Below, piece after piece: positions 36,070-44,140 of a stretch of DNA of 64,000 nt. The translations under genes and the position numbers were made by a program. The first letter of the stretch is position 1. Each line of letters opens with the position of its first letter. Source of the stretch: Pseudidiomarina halophila (GTDB lineage: Bacteria; Pseudomonadota; Gammaproteobacteria; Enterobacterales; Alteromonadaceae); NCBI RefSeq assembly GCF_003987215.1, contig NZ_PIPW01000003.1, positions 1 through 64,000 on the forward strand, given 5' to 3'. A model generated the notes under the pieces. That model did not search any database, was not told the DNA's origin, and was given only the letters and a program-made list of their open reading frames with translations.

Positions 36070-36528
36070 ATGAAGCCTGTTATACGTGTACAGCAGCACG
36101 ACTTTTCTGTCGCCGAAGAATATCAGCGCCTGACTCAAGCGAGTAATTGTGGCGCGGTGGTCACCTTCTCAGGGTTGGTGCGCGAGTTAGCCGATACTGA
36201 ACTTGAAGCCATGACCCTTGAACATTATCCGGGCATGACCGAGCAAGTGCTAGCCGGTTTGGTGGAGCAAGCGCGGCAGCGCTGGCAATTGGGCGATGTG
36301 ACGCTTATTCATCGGGTTGGACGACTGACGCTGAATGAGCAGATTGTCTTTGTTGGCGTAGCAGCACCTCATCGTAAAGCGGCGTTTGCCGCCGCCATGT
36401 TCATTATGGATTACCTGAAAACTCAGGCGCCGTTCTGGAAACAGGAGCACACCGCGGAAGGAAGCTACTGGGTCGCCGCCAAAGACTCAGACCAGCAGGC
36501 GGCGCAAAACTGGCAGGAGGATCTATGA
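36070..36528 (+). CDS. moaE: molybdopterin synthase catalytic subunit MoaE
   Basis: The 152-residue subunit accepts sulfur from MoaD and forms the dithiolene of molybdopterin. Family motifs are GAVVTFSGLVRE, LTLEHYPGMTEQ, VTLIHRVGRLTLNEQIVFVGV, and HRKAAFAAAMFIMDYLKTQAPFWKQE with the active Lys residues. It starts two bases after moaD and overlaps modA by 4 bp. Confidence 0.97.
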   Translation: MKPVIRVQQHDFSVAEEYQRLTQASNCGAVVTFSGLVRELADTELEAMTLEHYPGMTEQVLAGLVEQARQRWQLGDVTLIHRVGRLTLNEQIVFVGVAAPHRKAAFAAAMFIMDYLKTQAPFWKQEHTAEGSYWVAAKDSDQQAAQNWQEDL

Positions 36529-37271
36529 TGTATCGCCTCGCCGCCTTGGTGTTTGCCCTTCTTGCCTTGTTTGCGAATAGCTCAGCACTGGCAAAAGAAA
36601 CTGTGCATATCGCCGCAGCTTCGTCATTGCGTGGTCCGCTTGAAATTATTGTTGGCAACTTTGAAACTCAGCACCCTGAGTATGAGGTCCACATCAGTTA
36701 TGCCGCGTCGGGTAAACTTGTCGCCCAGGTTCAGCATGGCGCGCCTTATGGGCTGGTGCTTGCGGCCGAACCCGATTATCTGGAGGAGCTGCACGCGCGG
36801 CAATTGACCTTATCTGCGCCGCAGCACTTTAGTTATGGCCAGCTGGTGCTCTGGCATCCGCAGCAGCATGGGGATGCGCTTGATATCCTGCGTGACGCTA
36901 AACGTATTGCGCTGGCGCAACCGCGGCATGCACCCTATGGCAAAATCGCCATGCGCTACTTAGAGCAAGAGTTTCCGGATACCGATTTTACCGGCCGCTT
37001 AGTTTATGGCGAGAATGTCGCACAAGCTGCTCACCGGGTCTATGCCGGCGCAGTTCCGCTCGGTTTTGTCGCGCTTAGCCAAATGCTGCAACTCAAAATT
37101 CCGGAATCCGACTATAGCGTACTGACCTCTGTTGAACCGCTACCCCAGGCTATGGCGTTAACCAAGCAAGCGCAATCCGGAGCCAGGCTGTTGTATTCAG
37201 CTCTACTCGAAGACGCAGCGCAGCAGGTATTAACCGACTATGGGTACATTCGCTATGTTGCAGCCGAGTGA
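36525..37271 (+). CDS. modA: molybdate-binding periplasmic protein ModA
   Basis: The 248-residue protein has a signal peptide (cleavage near ALA-KE, residues 24-26) and the ModA core VHIAAASSLRGPLEII, SYAASGKLVAQVQHGAPYGLVLAAE and VYAGAVPLGFVALSQ. It delivers molybdate (and tungstate) to ModBC. AGGAGG lies upstream. It begins inside the moaE end and ends inside modB, so the whole run is one tightly packed operon. Confidence 0.95.
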   Translation: MMYRLAALVFALLALFANSSALAKETVHIAAASSLRGPLEIIVGNFETQHPEYEVHISYAASGKLVAQVQHGAPYGLVLAAEPDYLEELHARQLTLSAPQHFSYGQLVLWHPQQHGDALDILRDAKRIALAQPRHAPYGKIAMRYLEQEFPDTDFTGRLVYGENVAQAAHRVYAGAVPLGFVALSQMLQLKIPESDYSVLTSVEPLPQAMALTKQAQSGARLLYSALLEDAAQQVLTDYGYIRYVAAE

Positions 37272-37902
37272 TTGGCAAGCCATTGGCCTGACCCTGCAGT
37301 TGGCGGGCGTCACTACTCTGGTACTTTTGCTGTTGGCGACGCCCATCGCCTGGTGGCTGGCATTCAGTTCCTCACGCTGGCGCGCCATAGTGCAGGCGAT
37401 CGTAGCTATGCCGTTGGTGTTGCCACCGACGGTGCTTGGCTTTTACTTATTGTTGTTGCTGAGTAATAGTTTTGCGTTCACTTTTACTGGCATTGTCATT
37501 GGCAGCGTTATCTATTCCCTGCCGTTTGCTGTGCAGCCGTTGCACGAGTCGTTTCGCACGATGGGGCGGCGGCCGTTACAAATTGCCGCAAGTCTCGGTG
37601 CCGGGCGCTGGGATCAGTTTCGTACCATTGTTCTTCCCTTGTGTCGCGGCGGCTTTGTGGTTGCGGCAACCCTGGTTTTTGCCCATACCCTCGGTGAGTT
37701 CGGTGTCATTTTAATGATTGGCGGCAGCATTCCGGGCGAAACCCAGGTGTTATCGGTACTGATTTACGACCACACCGAAGCGCTCAACTACCGTGCCGCG
37801 CATACCTTGTCATTAGGCATGATCGCTGTGGCTATGCTGGTGCTGATCATTGTCTATGGGCGCTGGTCAAAATCGCCTCTGCAACTGGGGTCAGAGCGAT
37901 GA
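37255..37902 (+). CDS. modB: molybdate ABC transporter permease ModB
   Basis: The 215-residue permease has five to six hydrophobic helices and the ModB pattern DWQAIGLTLQLAGVTT, MPLVLPPTVLGFYLLLLL and the EAA loop AASLGAGRWDQFRTIVLPLC, which couples to ModC. ATG 37255 gives the family N-terminus; an ATG at 37240 is also in frame. It overlaps both modA and modC. Confidence 0.95.
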   Translation: MLQPSDWQAIGLTLQLAGVTTLVLLLLATPIAWWLAFSSSRWRAIVQAIVAMPLVLPPTVLGFYLLLLLSNSFAFTFTGIVIGSVIYSLPFAVQPLHESFRTMGRRPLQIAASLGAGRWDQFRTIVLPLCRGGFVVAATLVFAHTLGEFGVILMIGGSIPGETQVLSVLIYDHTEALNYRAAHTLSLGMIAVAMLVLIIVYGRWSKSPLQLGSER

Positions 37903-38984
37903 GCTTAAAGGTGAAATGTCATTTGCCCTTGCAACACTTCGCGCTGGATGTCGCCGTTTCGATTCCGACGCAGGGGATCACAGCGATAGTTGGCCCCTCG
38001 GGGAGTGGCAAGACAACCTTTCTGGAAGTTTTTTCCGGGGTGCGACAGGTGGCAAATGCTGAGGTCAGCTTTAACCAGACCCTATGGCAGCAGCGGGAGT
38101 TCCTGCCGTTGAACCAACGTCGGGTGGGATTGGTGTTGCAACATCCAAGTTTATTTCCGCACTTAAACGTTGCTGATAATTTGCGCTACGGCTGGCAACG
38201 CGCGCGGGGTCGTAAAGAGCTGGGATGGGATGAGGTGATCGCTGCCTGTGACCTGAACGCGTTACTGCAACAGTTTCCGGCGCAGTTGTCAGGGGGGCAG
38301 CAACAACGCGTGGCATTTGCCCGGGCACTGCTGGCACAACCCCAGTTGCTGGTTCTTGATGAACCTTTTTCGGCGCTTGATGATGACGCGCGCCAGTATT
38401 TCGTCAGTTATTTACGCCAGTTAAGCGAACAGCATCAGTTGCCGATCATTTGGGTCAGCCACCAGCTTAGTGATGTAGCTCAGGTAAGTGATACCCTGGT
38501 GCAGTTCAGTCAGGGCAAGGTTGTGAGTCACGGCCCGATTGTCAGTGAATTACAGCGCGAACCGCTACGCTCAAAGCTGGCACTTTCCGTGCTTGATACC
38601 CACTACGATGCAACGCAACAGGGTCAGGAAGAGTGCTGGCGGCTCGAGCTTGCCGGACAAGACCTGGTATTACCAAAACCACAATGGCAGCAACAACAGC
38701 CAGGCGCATCTGTCAGATTGCGCGTGTTTGCCCGCGATGTCAGTTTGACCCGTGAATTCGTAACAGAATCGAGTGTGCAGAACCAGCTTGCTGCAGAGGT
38801 GGTCGACAGCTTTACCGCCCGTCACCCCGCTGAGCTGGTGGTGCAACTGCGGGTTGGCGAGCAATATTTGCTCGCGCTGATCACAAAAGCCTCGTGGCAG
38901 CGCTTAGACCTCCGCCCTGGCACGCGTGTGGTCGCTCATCTTAAGGCTGCTGCCCTGCACGAAACGTTGCGCGAAGCTTTGTAA
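37899..38984 (+). CDS. modC: molybdate ABC transporter ATP-binding protein ModC
   Basis: The 361-residue ATPase has Walker A GPSGSGKT (32-39), Q-loop in RVGLVLQHPSLFPHL, signature LSGGQQQRVAFARAL, Walker B LLVLDEPFSALDD and switch His in WVSHQ. The C-terminal third (about 285-355) is the TOBE/MopI domain that binds molybdate (ASVRLRVFARDVSL). Its final 81 bp overlap the end of the opposite-strand decarboxylase gene. Confidence 0.95.
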   Translation: MSLKVKCHLPLQHFALDVAVSIPTQGITAIVGPSGSGKTTFLEVFSGVRQVANAEVSFNQTLWQQREFLPLNQRRVGLVLQHPSLFPHLNVADNLRYGWQRARGRKELGWDEVIAACDLNALLQQFPAQLSGGQQQRVAFARALLAQPQLLVLDEPFSALDDDARQYFVSYLRQLSEQHQLPIIWVSHQLSDVAQVSDTLVQFSQGKVVSHGPIVSELQREPLRSKLALSVLDTHYDATQQGQEECWRLELAGQDLVLPKPQWQQQQPGASVRLRVFARDVSLTREFVTESSVQNQLAAEVVDSFTARHPAELVVQLRVGEQYLLALITKASWQRLDLRPGTRVVAHLKAAALHETLREAL

Positions 38985-40580
38985 CCTTGGGCTTCGCTGG
39001 CGTTCCAAGCGCACCTCGATAACATGCATCTCCGAGGGATGTTGCCATGCCTGCTGAAAGGCATCCATAAAGTTTTCTGCCGAGGTTGCGACCTTTGTAC
39101 GTGCGCCTTGGGCACTTGCTATTGCGAGCAAGTCACAAGGCGGTAGGTCGACACAGTTCAGGCCTGGCGAGAATGCATCTATCATGTCCCAGCGGCGATT
39201 ATTCAGAACCACGACGATGGGCTTAGCGCCATGTTGTTTGAGCTGACACAACTCCAGACCTGTCATCAGAAAAGCACCGTCGCCGACCAGCACAACGGAG
39301 CGCAAGCCGGAGCTGACATGGACACCTAAAGCGGCCGGAATGCTAAATCCCATGGAAGCATAGTAGGCCGGTGCCAGCACGTGACTCGCCTGGGCGTGGA
39401 GTGAGGCAAATAAGCAATCGCCGACATCACTGATAATTGGCACAATGTCCGATTGGTTGGCGAGCTCTGCGTCAATCAGCTCGACCAGAGTGGTCGCATC
39501 CCAACTCTCGGTGCGCCAGGAGTCGCCAATGACATGGTGCAGCGCAGGTTGGCTGGAGCACCAACTTTCGTGGCGAGGTAAATGCGCGTAGAGCAAGGCT
39601 TCACAAAGCGTTCCGAGCTGGACGTTCTGGAACCGCTGGGGCCCAAGGCAGGTGTTGCCCTGATGCAACTGAACGACCTTCTCACCGTTGGCGAAACTGG
39701 GATAACTGGCAAAGTTGGTGTCGTTGACAATCACCCCAAAGTGAATGATCAGGTCGCTCTCGCTCAGCAACTGGTAGGGATGTGCCTGAGCTTCATCGCC
39801 GGAGCTGCCGTCATCGACAAAGGTGCCGTGAAAGCAGGGATGATCGGGCGCAATGGCTGCCCGCGCCAGAAACGTCGTGAGAATAGGTATATTCAATTGC
39901 AAGGCAAGATGTTCGAGTGCTTCTGCGGCACCGAAGCGTTGCACCTCTATACCGGCTAAAAAGACCGGGCGTTTAGCCTTACGCAAACGCGCTGCGATGG
40001 CATCCTGTAATTGCTGTTGCTCAGATAAGGGCATCACCGCCGGTGTGTAGGGGGGTAGTTGCCCGCATTCGAACTCGACAGCATCGCGTGGTACCTCAAT
40101 TAATACCGGACGCGATTGTTCGCGGCAACATTGTAATGCGGCACGTAATTTTTCCGGGGCATGGGCAGGATCATCAAGACGAACCTGTAACTCAGTAACT
40201 TCGGCAAAGACACGTCGCTGCGAGTCAATACCTTTAGCCTGATGATGAATAGCAATGTTGCGTGCCAGTTCACGTTGACCAGGAAAGCCAGCGATAATGA
40301 CCAGCGGGACGCGCTCGACGTAAGCTTGGGCCACGGCGTTGACAGCGTTAAGTGCACCGGCGCCGTAAGTTAATATGGCCACACTTGGTGTGCGTGAAAA
40401 CCGCGCTGCCGCATCAGCTGCATAGACCGCACTGGGCTCATGATTCAGGCAATAAAAGGGTAATTGTTCAGTGCTTTGCAATTCCTGCAATAACGGCAGA
40501 ATAAAATCGCCTGGAATGCCAAACATGGCGTTGCAGCCAAACTGTTTTAGTTCTGCCGTTAATAAATCAACAAATCGCAT
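38904..40580 (-). CDS. thiamine diphosphate-dependent 2-oxoacid decarboxylase (indolepyruvate/phenylpyruvate decarboxylase type)
   Basis: The 558-residue protein has the three TPP-enzyme domains: N-terminal PYR domain (about 1-175; FGIPGDFILPLL, LNHEPSAVYAADAAARFSR with the catalytic Glu), a central domain (about 195-330) and a C-terminal PP domain with GDGAFLMTGLELCQLK and VVLNNRRWDM. It resembles IpdC/KdcA-type decarboxylases that make aldehydes from aromatic or branched 2-oxoacids; the exact substrate is unsure. No close partner gene is seen. Its tail overlaps modC by 81 bp, and an FNR-like site lies about 70 bases before the start. Confidence 0.82.
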   Translation of the reverse strand: MRFVDLLTAELKQFGCNAMFGIPGDFILPLLQELQSTEQLPFYCLNHEPSAVYAADAAARFSRTPSVAILTYGAGALNAVNAVAQAYVERVPLVIIAGFPGQRELARNIAIHHQAKGIDSQRRVFAEVTELQVRLDDPAHAPEKLRAALQCCREQSRPVLIEVPRDAVEFECGQLPPYTPAVMPLSEQQQLQDAIAARLRKAKRPVFLAGIEVQRFGAAEALEHLALQLNIPILTTFLARAAIAPDHPCFHGTFVDDGSSGDEAQAHPYQLLSESDLIIHFGVIVNDTNFASYPSFANGEKVVQLHQGNTCLGPQRFQNVQLGTLCEALLYAHLPRHESWCSSQPALHHVIGDSWRTESWDATTLVELIDAELANQSDIVPIISDVGDCLFASLHAQASHVLAPAYYASMGFSIPAALGVHVSSGLRSVVLVGDGAFLMTGLELCQLKQHGAKPIVVVLNNRRWDMIDAFSPGLNCVDLPPCDLLAIASAQGARTKVATSAENFMDAFQQAWQHPSEMHVIEVRLERQRSPRLQSFAQRFVQGSSLKMSDHTRARAEV

Positions 40581-40643
40581 CGGAATGACTCCACACCAGG
40601 GTTGCGAAAAACGCTAGTGTGAAGTAGCCCGAAGGAATCTACA

Positions 40644-40657
40644 TTGATCTAGGTCAG
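40644..40657 (-). promoter_or_regulatory. FNR-like box before the TPP decarboxylase gene
   Basis: TTGATCTAGGTCAG matches the FNR/CRP-type palindrome TTGAT-N4-ATCAA at 8 of 10 fixed positions. It covers the stop codon of moeA and lies about 70 bases upstream of the leftward decarboxylase start; TACTTC lies about 25-30 bases downstream of its centre, slightly nearer than a class II -10. Confidence 0.4.
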
Positions 40658-41869
40658 CAGGCTGTCAAATGGTTGAATCGTGATGATTTCTCCGGTTTCA
40701 ATTGTGTCCCGGTCTTGTTCAAGCAGCAGAAAACAATTTGCCTTGGCAACGGAAGTTAACACCGCGGAGCTTTGACTGCCGGCGGGTTCAGCCCACAGCT
40801 CACCATCACGCTGGGTAAAGCGGCCACGCTGGAAATCCATTCTTCCGGGCTTTTTCCTGATACTGGTGCTGGCTCTTGCCTGAAATTGCAAAGGCTGCGC
40901 AGAATGCTCACCCGCTAACCGTCTTAGCATGGGTTGCACGATTTGATCCATAGTGACCAGCGCAGCCACCGGATTACCGGGCAGGCCGCAAAACCACGAT
41001 TCATCAAGACGCCCAAACGCAAAAGGTTTGCCGGGCTTCATCGCGATTTTCCAGAAACCGATTTGACCCAGTTTGGCCATGATCTCTTTGGTGTAATCGG
41101 CATCGCCGACGGACACGCCAGCGCTACTTATTATAACGTCGGCACTGCGCATGGCTTGTTGGAAGGCATGTTCGAGGGCGTCACGGTCATCGGCAATTAA
41201 CCCAAGGTCGAGAACTTCGACCCCAAGACGTTGCAGCATGGCGTGCAGGGTAAAACGATTGCTGTCATAGAGCTGACTTTCCGCCTGCAGTTCTTCACCG
41301 GGCAGCACCAGCTCGTCACCATTTGAGAATAACGCCACGCGTAGACGTCGGAACACCTCTACTTCTGCTTTGCCGAGCGAGGCCAGCAGGCCGATATGGA
41401 TCGGTGTTAAGCGTTGACCCCGGCTCAGAATGACCGCACCCTCACGGATATCGCTACCCTGTAAGCGCACATTATCATTAGGGCGCACAGTGCTCTGGCA
41501 GTAGATGGTGCTATCGGTGCGCTGAACCTGTTCCTGCATGATCACAGCATCGCAACCGGCCGGCATTTTTGCACCCGTAGTAATACGCACACAGCTTTGC
41601 GGCGGTAGATCACCGGTATACGGGTGGCCGGCAAGTGCTGAACCGACGACCTTGAGTGGGGTGTCAGTTGTGGCTTCCGCAGCGCGCAGAGCATAGCCAT
41701 CCATCGCAGAATTGTCATACCCGGGAACATCAATCCCGGCGTGTACTGGCGTCGCAATAATGCGATCGAGCGCATCGTGCAGAGCCACAGTTTCGGTTTC
41801 GTGCAGAGGTTCAATCTGGCGCTGTATCGTAGCTAACGCATCGGCAACAGGCAGCCATTGATCACTCAT
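40649..41869 (-). CDS. moeA: molybdopterin molybdotransferase MoeA
   Basis: The 406-residue enzyme inserts molybdate into adenylylated molybdopterin. Markers are GYDNSAMDGYALRA, RITTGAKMPAGCDAVIMQEQ, LFSNGDELV, the MoCF domain ISSAGVSVGDADYTKE and FCGLPGNPVAALV. ATG 41869 has AGGAGG seven bases upstream; a longer in-frame start is rejected. It overlaps narL by 8 bp on the same strand, so cofactor completion is co-expressed with the nitrate regulator. Confidence 0.96.
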   Translation of the reverse strand: MSDQWLPVADALATIQRQIEPLHETETVALHDALDRIIATPVHAGIDVPGYDNSAMDGYALRAAEATTDTPLKVVGSALAGHPYTGDLPPQSCVRITTGAKMPAGCDAVIMQEQVQRTDSTIYCQSTVRPNDNVRLQGSDIREGAVILSRGQRLTPIHIGLLASLGKAEVEVFRRLRVALFSNGDELVLPGEELQAESQLYDSNRFTLHAMLQRLGVEVLDLGLIADDRDALEHAFQQAMRSADVIISSAGVSVGDADYTKEIMAKLGQIGFWKIAMKPGKPFAFGRLDESWFCGLPGNPVAALVTMDQIVQPMLRRLAGEHSAQPLQFQARASTSIRKKPGRMDFQRGRFTQRDGELWAEPAGSQSSAVLTSVAKANCFLLLEQDRDTIETGEIITIQPFDSLLT

Positions 41870-42518
41870 GCTTACCTCCTTGTTGATTGACCATCCATAC
41901 CGCCGCTTCCACACGTGAACGCAAACCTAACTTTTTCAGCAGGTGTTTAACATGCACCTTCACAGTGCCGTCAGAAATAGCGAGCTCGCGGGCAATGACT
42001 TTATTGCTCATACCTTTAGCGATGTGTTTTAAGATTTCCAGTTCGCGGTTGGTCAGACTATCAAGCTTGCCTGTGCCCTGGGGAGCGGGACGTCGCAAGG
42101 CGGTCGCTAACACTTCGGTAATGACCTCACTTAACACCATCTTGCCTTCAATTGAACGTTTGATTTGCTCAATAAGTTGTTCAGGTTCCATGTCTTTTAA
42201 CAGGTAACCATCAGCCCCGTTGGTAATCGCCGCCACGACATCTTCATCGGCGTCGGATACCGTAAGCATGACAATGCGCGACGTAACGCCTTCATCGCGC
42301 ATGTGTTTCAGCGTCTCCAGACCGTCCATGCCCTGCATGTTCAAGTCCAGAATAATCAGATCCGGGTCAAGTTCTACTGCTTTAGGGATGGCTTCTTTGC
42401 CATTGTTAAACTCGGCTACTACTTCCAGATCGTCCTCAAGTGAAATCAATTGCTTGAGACCTTTGCGAAGCAGCGGGTGGTCGTCGACCAGCATGATACT
42501 AGAGCGCAATTCAGACAT
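41862..42518 (-). CDS. narL: nitrate/nitrite response regulator NarL
   Basis: The 218-residue regulator has a receiver domain with D12, D13 and phospho-acceptor D58 (LIILDLNMQGMDG), MLTVSD and the conserved Lys in GYLLKDM, then a LuxR-type helix-turn-helix (LTNRELEILKHIAKGMSNKVIARELAISDGTV region). It is closest to NarL/NarP. ATG 42518 has GAGGAG upstream. Its partner sensor narX is 1.6 kb away, with narK inverted between them. Confidence 0.9.
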   Translation of the reverse strand: MSELRSSIMLVDDHPLLRKGLKQLISLEDDLEVVAEFNNGKEAIPKAVELDPDLIILDLNMQGMDGLETLKHMRDEGVTSRIVMLTVSDADEDVVAAITNGADGYLLKDMEPEQLIEQIKRSIEGKMVLSEVITEVLATALRRPAPQGTGKLDSLTNRELEILKHIAKGMSNKVIARELAISDGTVKVHVKHLLKKLGLRSRVEAAVWMVNQQGGKHE

Positions 42519-42669
42519 AAAAAATCTCCTCATTCGATAGTTGGTTATTTTTACACACTTCTTGCGCTATCGCATGACTTGGGTACCTGACAACGCGTAA
42601 ACTTAGTGCTTGCTAATTTGCCTCGAAACGACAAAAAGCAATAAAAAACAGACAGATAGAACATAACAA

Positions 42670-42696
42670 TACCTAATAGGTGATAGTTTGGCTATC
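42670..42696. promoter_or_regulatory. paired short inverted repeats in the narL-narK gap
   Basis: ACCTA-A-TAGGT (42671-42681) is followed directly by GATAG-TTTGG-CTATC (42682-42696). They lie between the divergent narL and narK starts and may be operator sites. TACCTAA resembles a NarL heptamer (TACYYMT) with one mismatch. No good FNR box was found in this 272 bp gap. Confidence 0.35.
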
Positions 42697-42790
42697 TCTT
42701 AATAACTGCTGGTTAACTCTTCCGTAAACTTGCCGACAGGTAGTGCCATCAAGGATTCTATAGCTATTGTAGTCGAGACCAGGGCTTATT

Positions 42791-44140
42791 GTGTCGAATG
42801 CCTTAGCCAGTGAAACAGTTGATAAAGTCACAGCACTACACGTGATCGCCAGTACTGCCATTTGGATGTGCTGGAGCGTGTTGGTGGTGTTGCTCTATGC
42901 TCTGGATCTTGGTTTTACCATTGCTGAATTATTTGGCTTGCTGGCGTTGACGGGGTTTTCCGCAGCAGCATTTCAATTGCTCTGGTTCGGCCTCGGTGAA
43001 CGCGCTTTGCAGCCGCAGTTCATCCGAACCACGACCCCGCTGTTATTGTTGCCGGCATTAGGCTTCATTTATTGTTTTTCCACAGCAAATTATTCACTTT
43101 TTTACCTGCAGGTACTGGCCGTGGGTTGTGGGTTGGGTGGTGCCCAGCTCTATGTCCGCCGCTATCAGCACTTCGTGGCGAATCAAACTATGGGGTGGGA
43201 TCTGGCGGTCACCGCAAGTATCGGTGGCATTGGTATTGTTTTGGCCCAAATCGGAACGCCTTTGATTGCGCTGTGGCGCGGTCCTTTTCCCACTTCCGCG
43301 GCGCCGGCAGAGACCAGCATCAGTATCGGTACCTTACTCGGTAGCGTGCGGCCAGAACAAAGCATCTGGTTGAGCAATCTGGGTTGGTTCACCGCGCTGG
43401 TGGTGGTAACCCTGCTGATAATGAACTGGCGTCGACGGCCACAAGCCCAGCGGTGGCGCTCGGAAAAATCAACGCGCCGCCACTTATTACGTAATCCCCA
43501 TACCTGGTTTATGACCTTGCTGTACTGCATGGCCTTTGGCTCCTTCATCGGTTTTGCCTTAGCCTTTCCTCTCATCCTGCAGTTTCTGTTTGGCTTGAGC
43601 CGTGAATGGCAAGCTGGAGAATTGGTCAGCGTGATGAGCAACGATTATGCGCCACAAGCACTGACCTATGCCTGGTTGGGGCCGCTTATTGGGGTGGTTT
43701 CGCGACCTTTAGGGGGGTGGCTGGCGGACCAGTATGGTGGCGCCAGAGTAACTATGGTGTGTGCGTTGATGCTGGCACTGACAAGTCTGGTGGCCTCGGT
43801 GCTGACGGATAAGGCGTACCACAGTGGCGCACCAGAGCAGTATTTCCTGCCCTTTTTACTTACTTTCTTCGTATTGTTTGCGGTTTCTGCGTTGGCAAGT
43901 AGTGCCATTTATCGTTCTGCCAGCGTGTTGTTCCCCGCTAATCAGCTTGGTATTGCGCTACGCTGGTTGGCCGCGTGTGCCACAGCCGGTGCGGGGTATA
44001 TACCGCTGATGTGGGGCGTACAGAGTTACACCGCCACGCCGGCAATGGCGTTGGTCGCCTTTGCATTATTTTACGCATTCTGCGCGGCGGTCGTAGCGGT
44101 GGTTTATCTGCGCCGGCATAGTGTTTATTTCAATCCCTAA
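42791..44140 (+). CDS. narK: NarK-family nitrate/nitrite transporter
   Basis: The 449-residue MFS protein has about twelve hydrophobic helices. The nitrate-transporter motifs are present: WFMTLLYCMAFGSFIGFALAFPLI in mid-protein and LGPLIGVVSRPLGGWLADQYGGARVT. It begins with GTG; no in-frame ATG fits. It is convergent with narX (4 bp overlap) and divergent from narL. It should bring in nitrate and/or exchange it for nitrite for the Nar enzyme. Confidence 0.88.
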   Translation: MSNALASETVDKVTALHVIASTAIWMCWSVLVVLLYALDLGFTIAELFGLLALTGFSAAAFQLLWFGLGERALQPQFIRTTTPLLLLPALGFIYCFSTANYSLFYLQVLAVGCGLGGAQLYVRRYQHFVANQTMGWDLAVTASIGGIGIVLAQIGTPLIALWRGPFPTSAAPAETSISIGTLLGSVRPEQSIWLSNLGWFTALVVVTLLIMNWRRRPQAQRWRSEKSTRRHLLRNPHTWFMTLLYCMAFGSFIGFALAFPLILQFLFGLSREWQAGELVSVMSNDYAPQALTYAWLGPLIGVVSRPLGGWLADQYGGARVTMVCALMLALTSLVASVLTDKAYHSGAPEQYFLPFLLTFFVLFAVSALASSAIYRSASVLFPANQLGIALRWLAACATAGAGYIPLMWGVQSYTATPAMALVAFALFYAFCAAVVAVVYLRRHSVYFNP

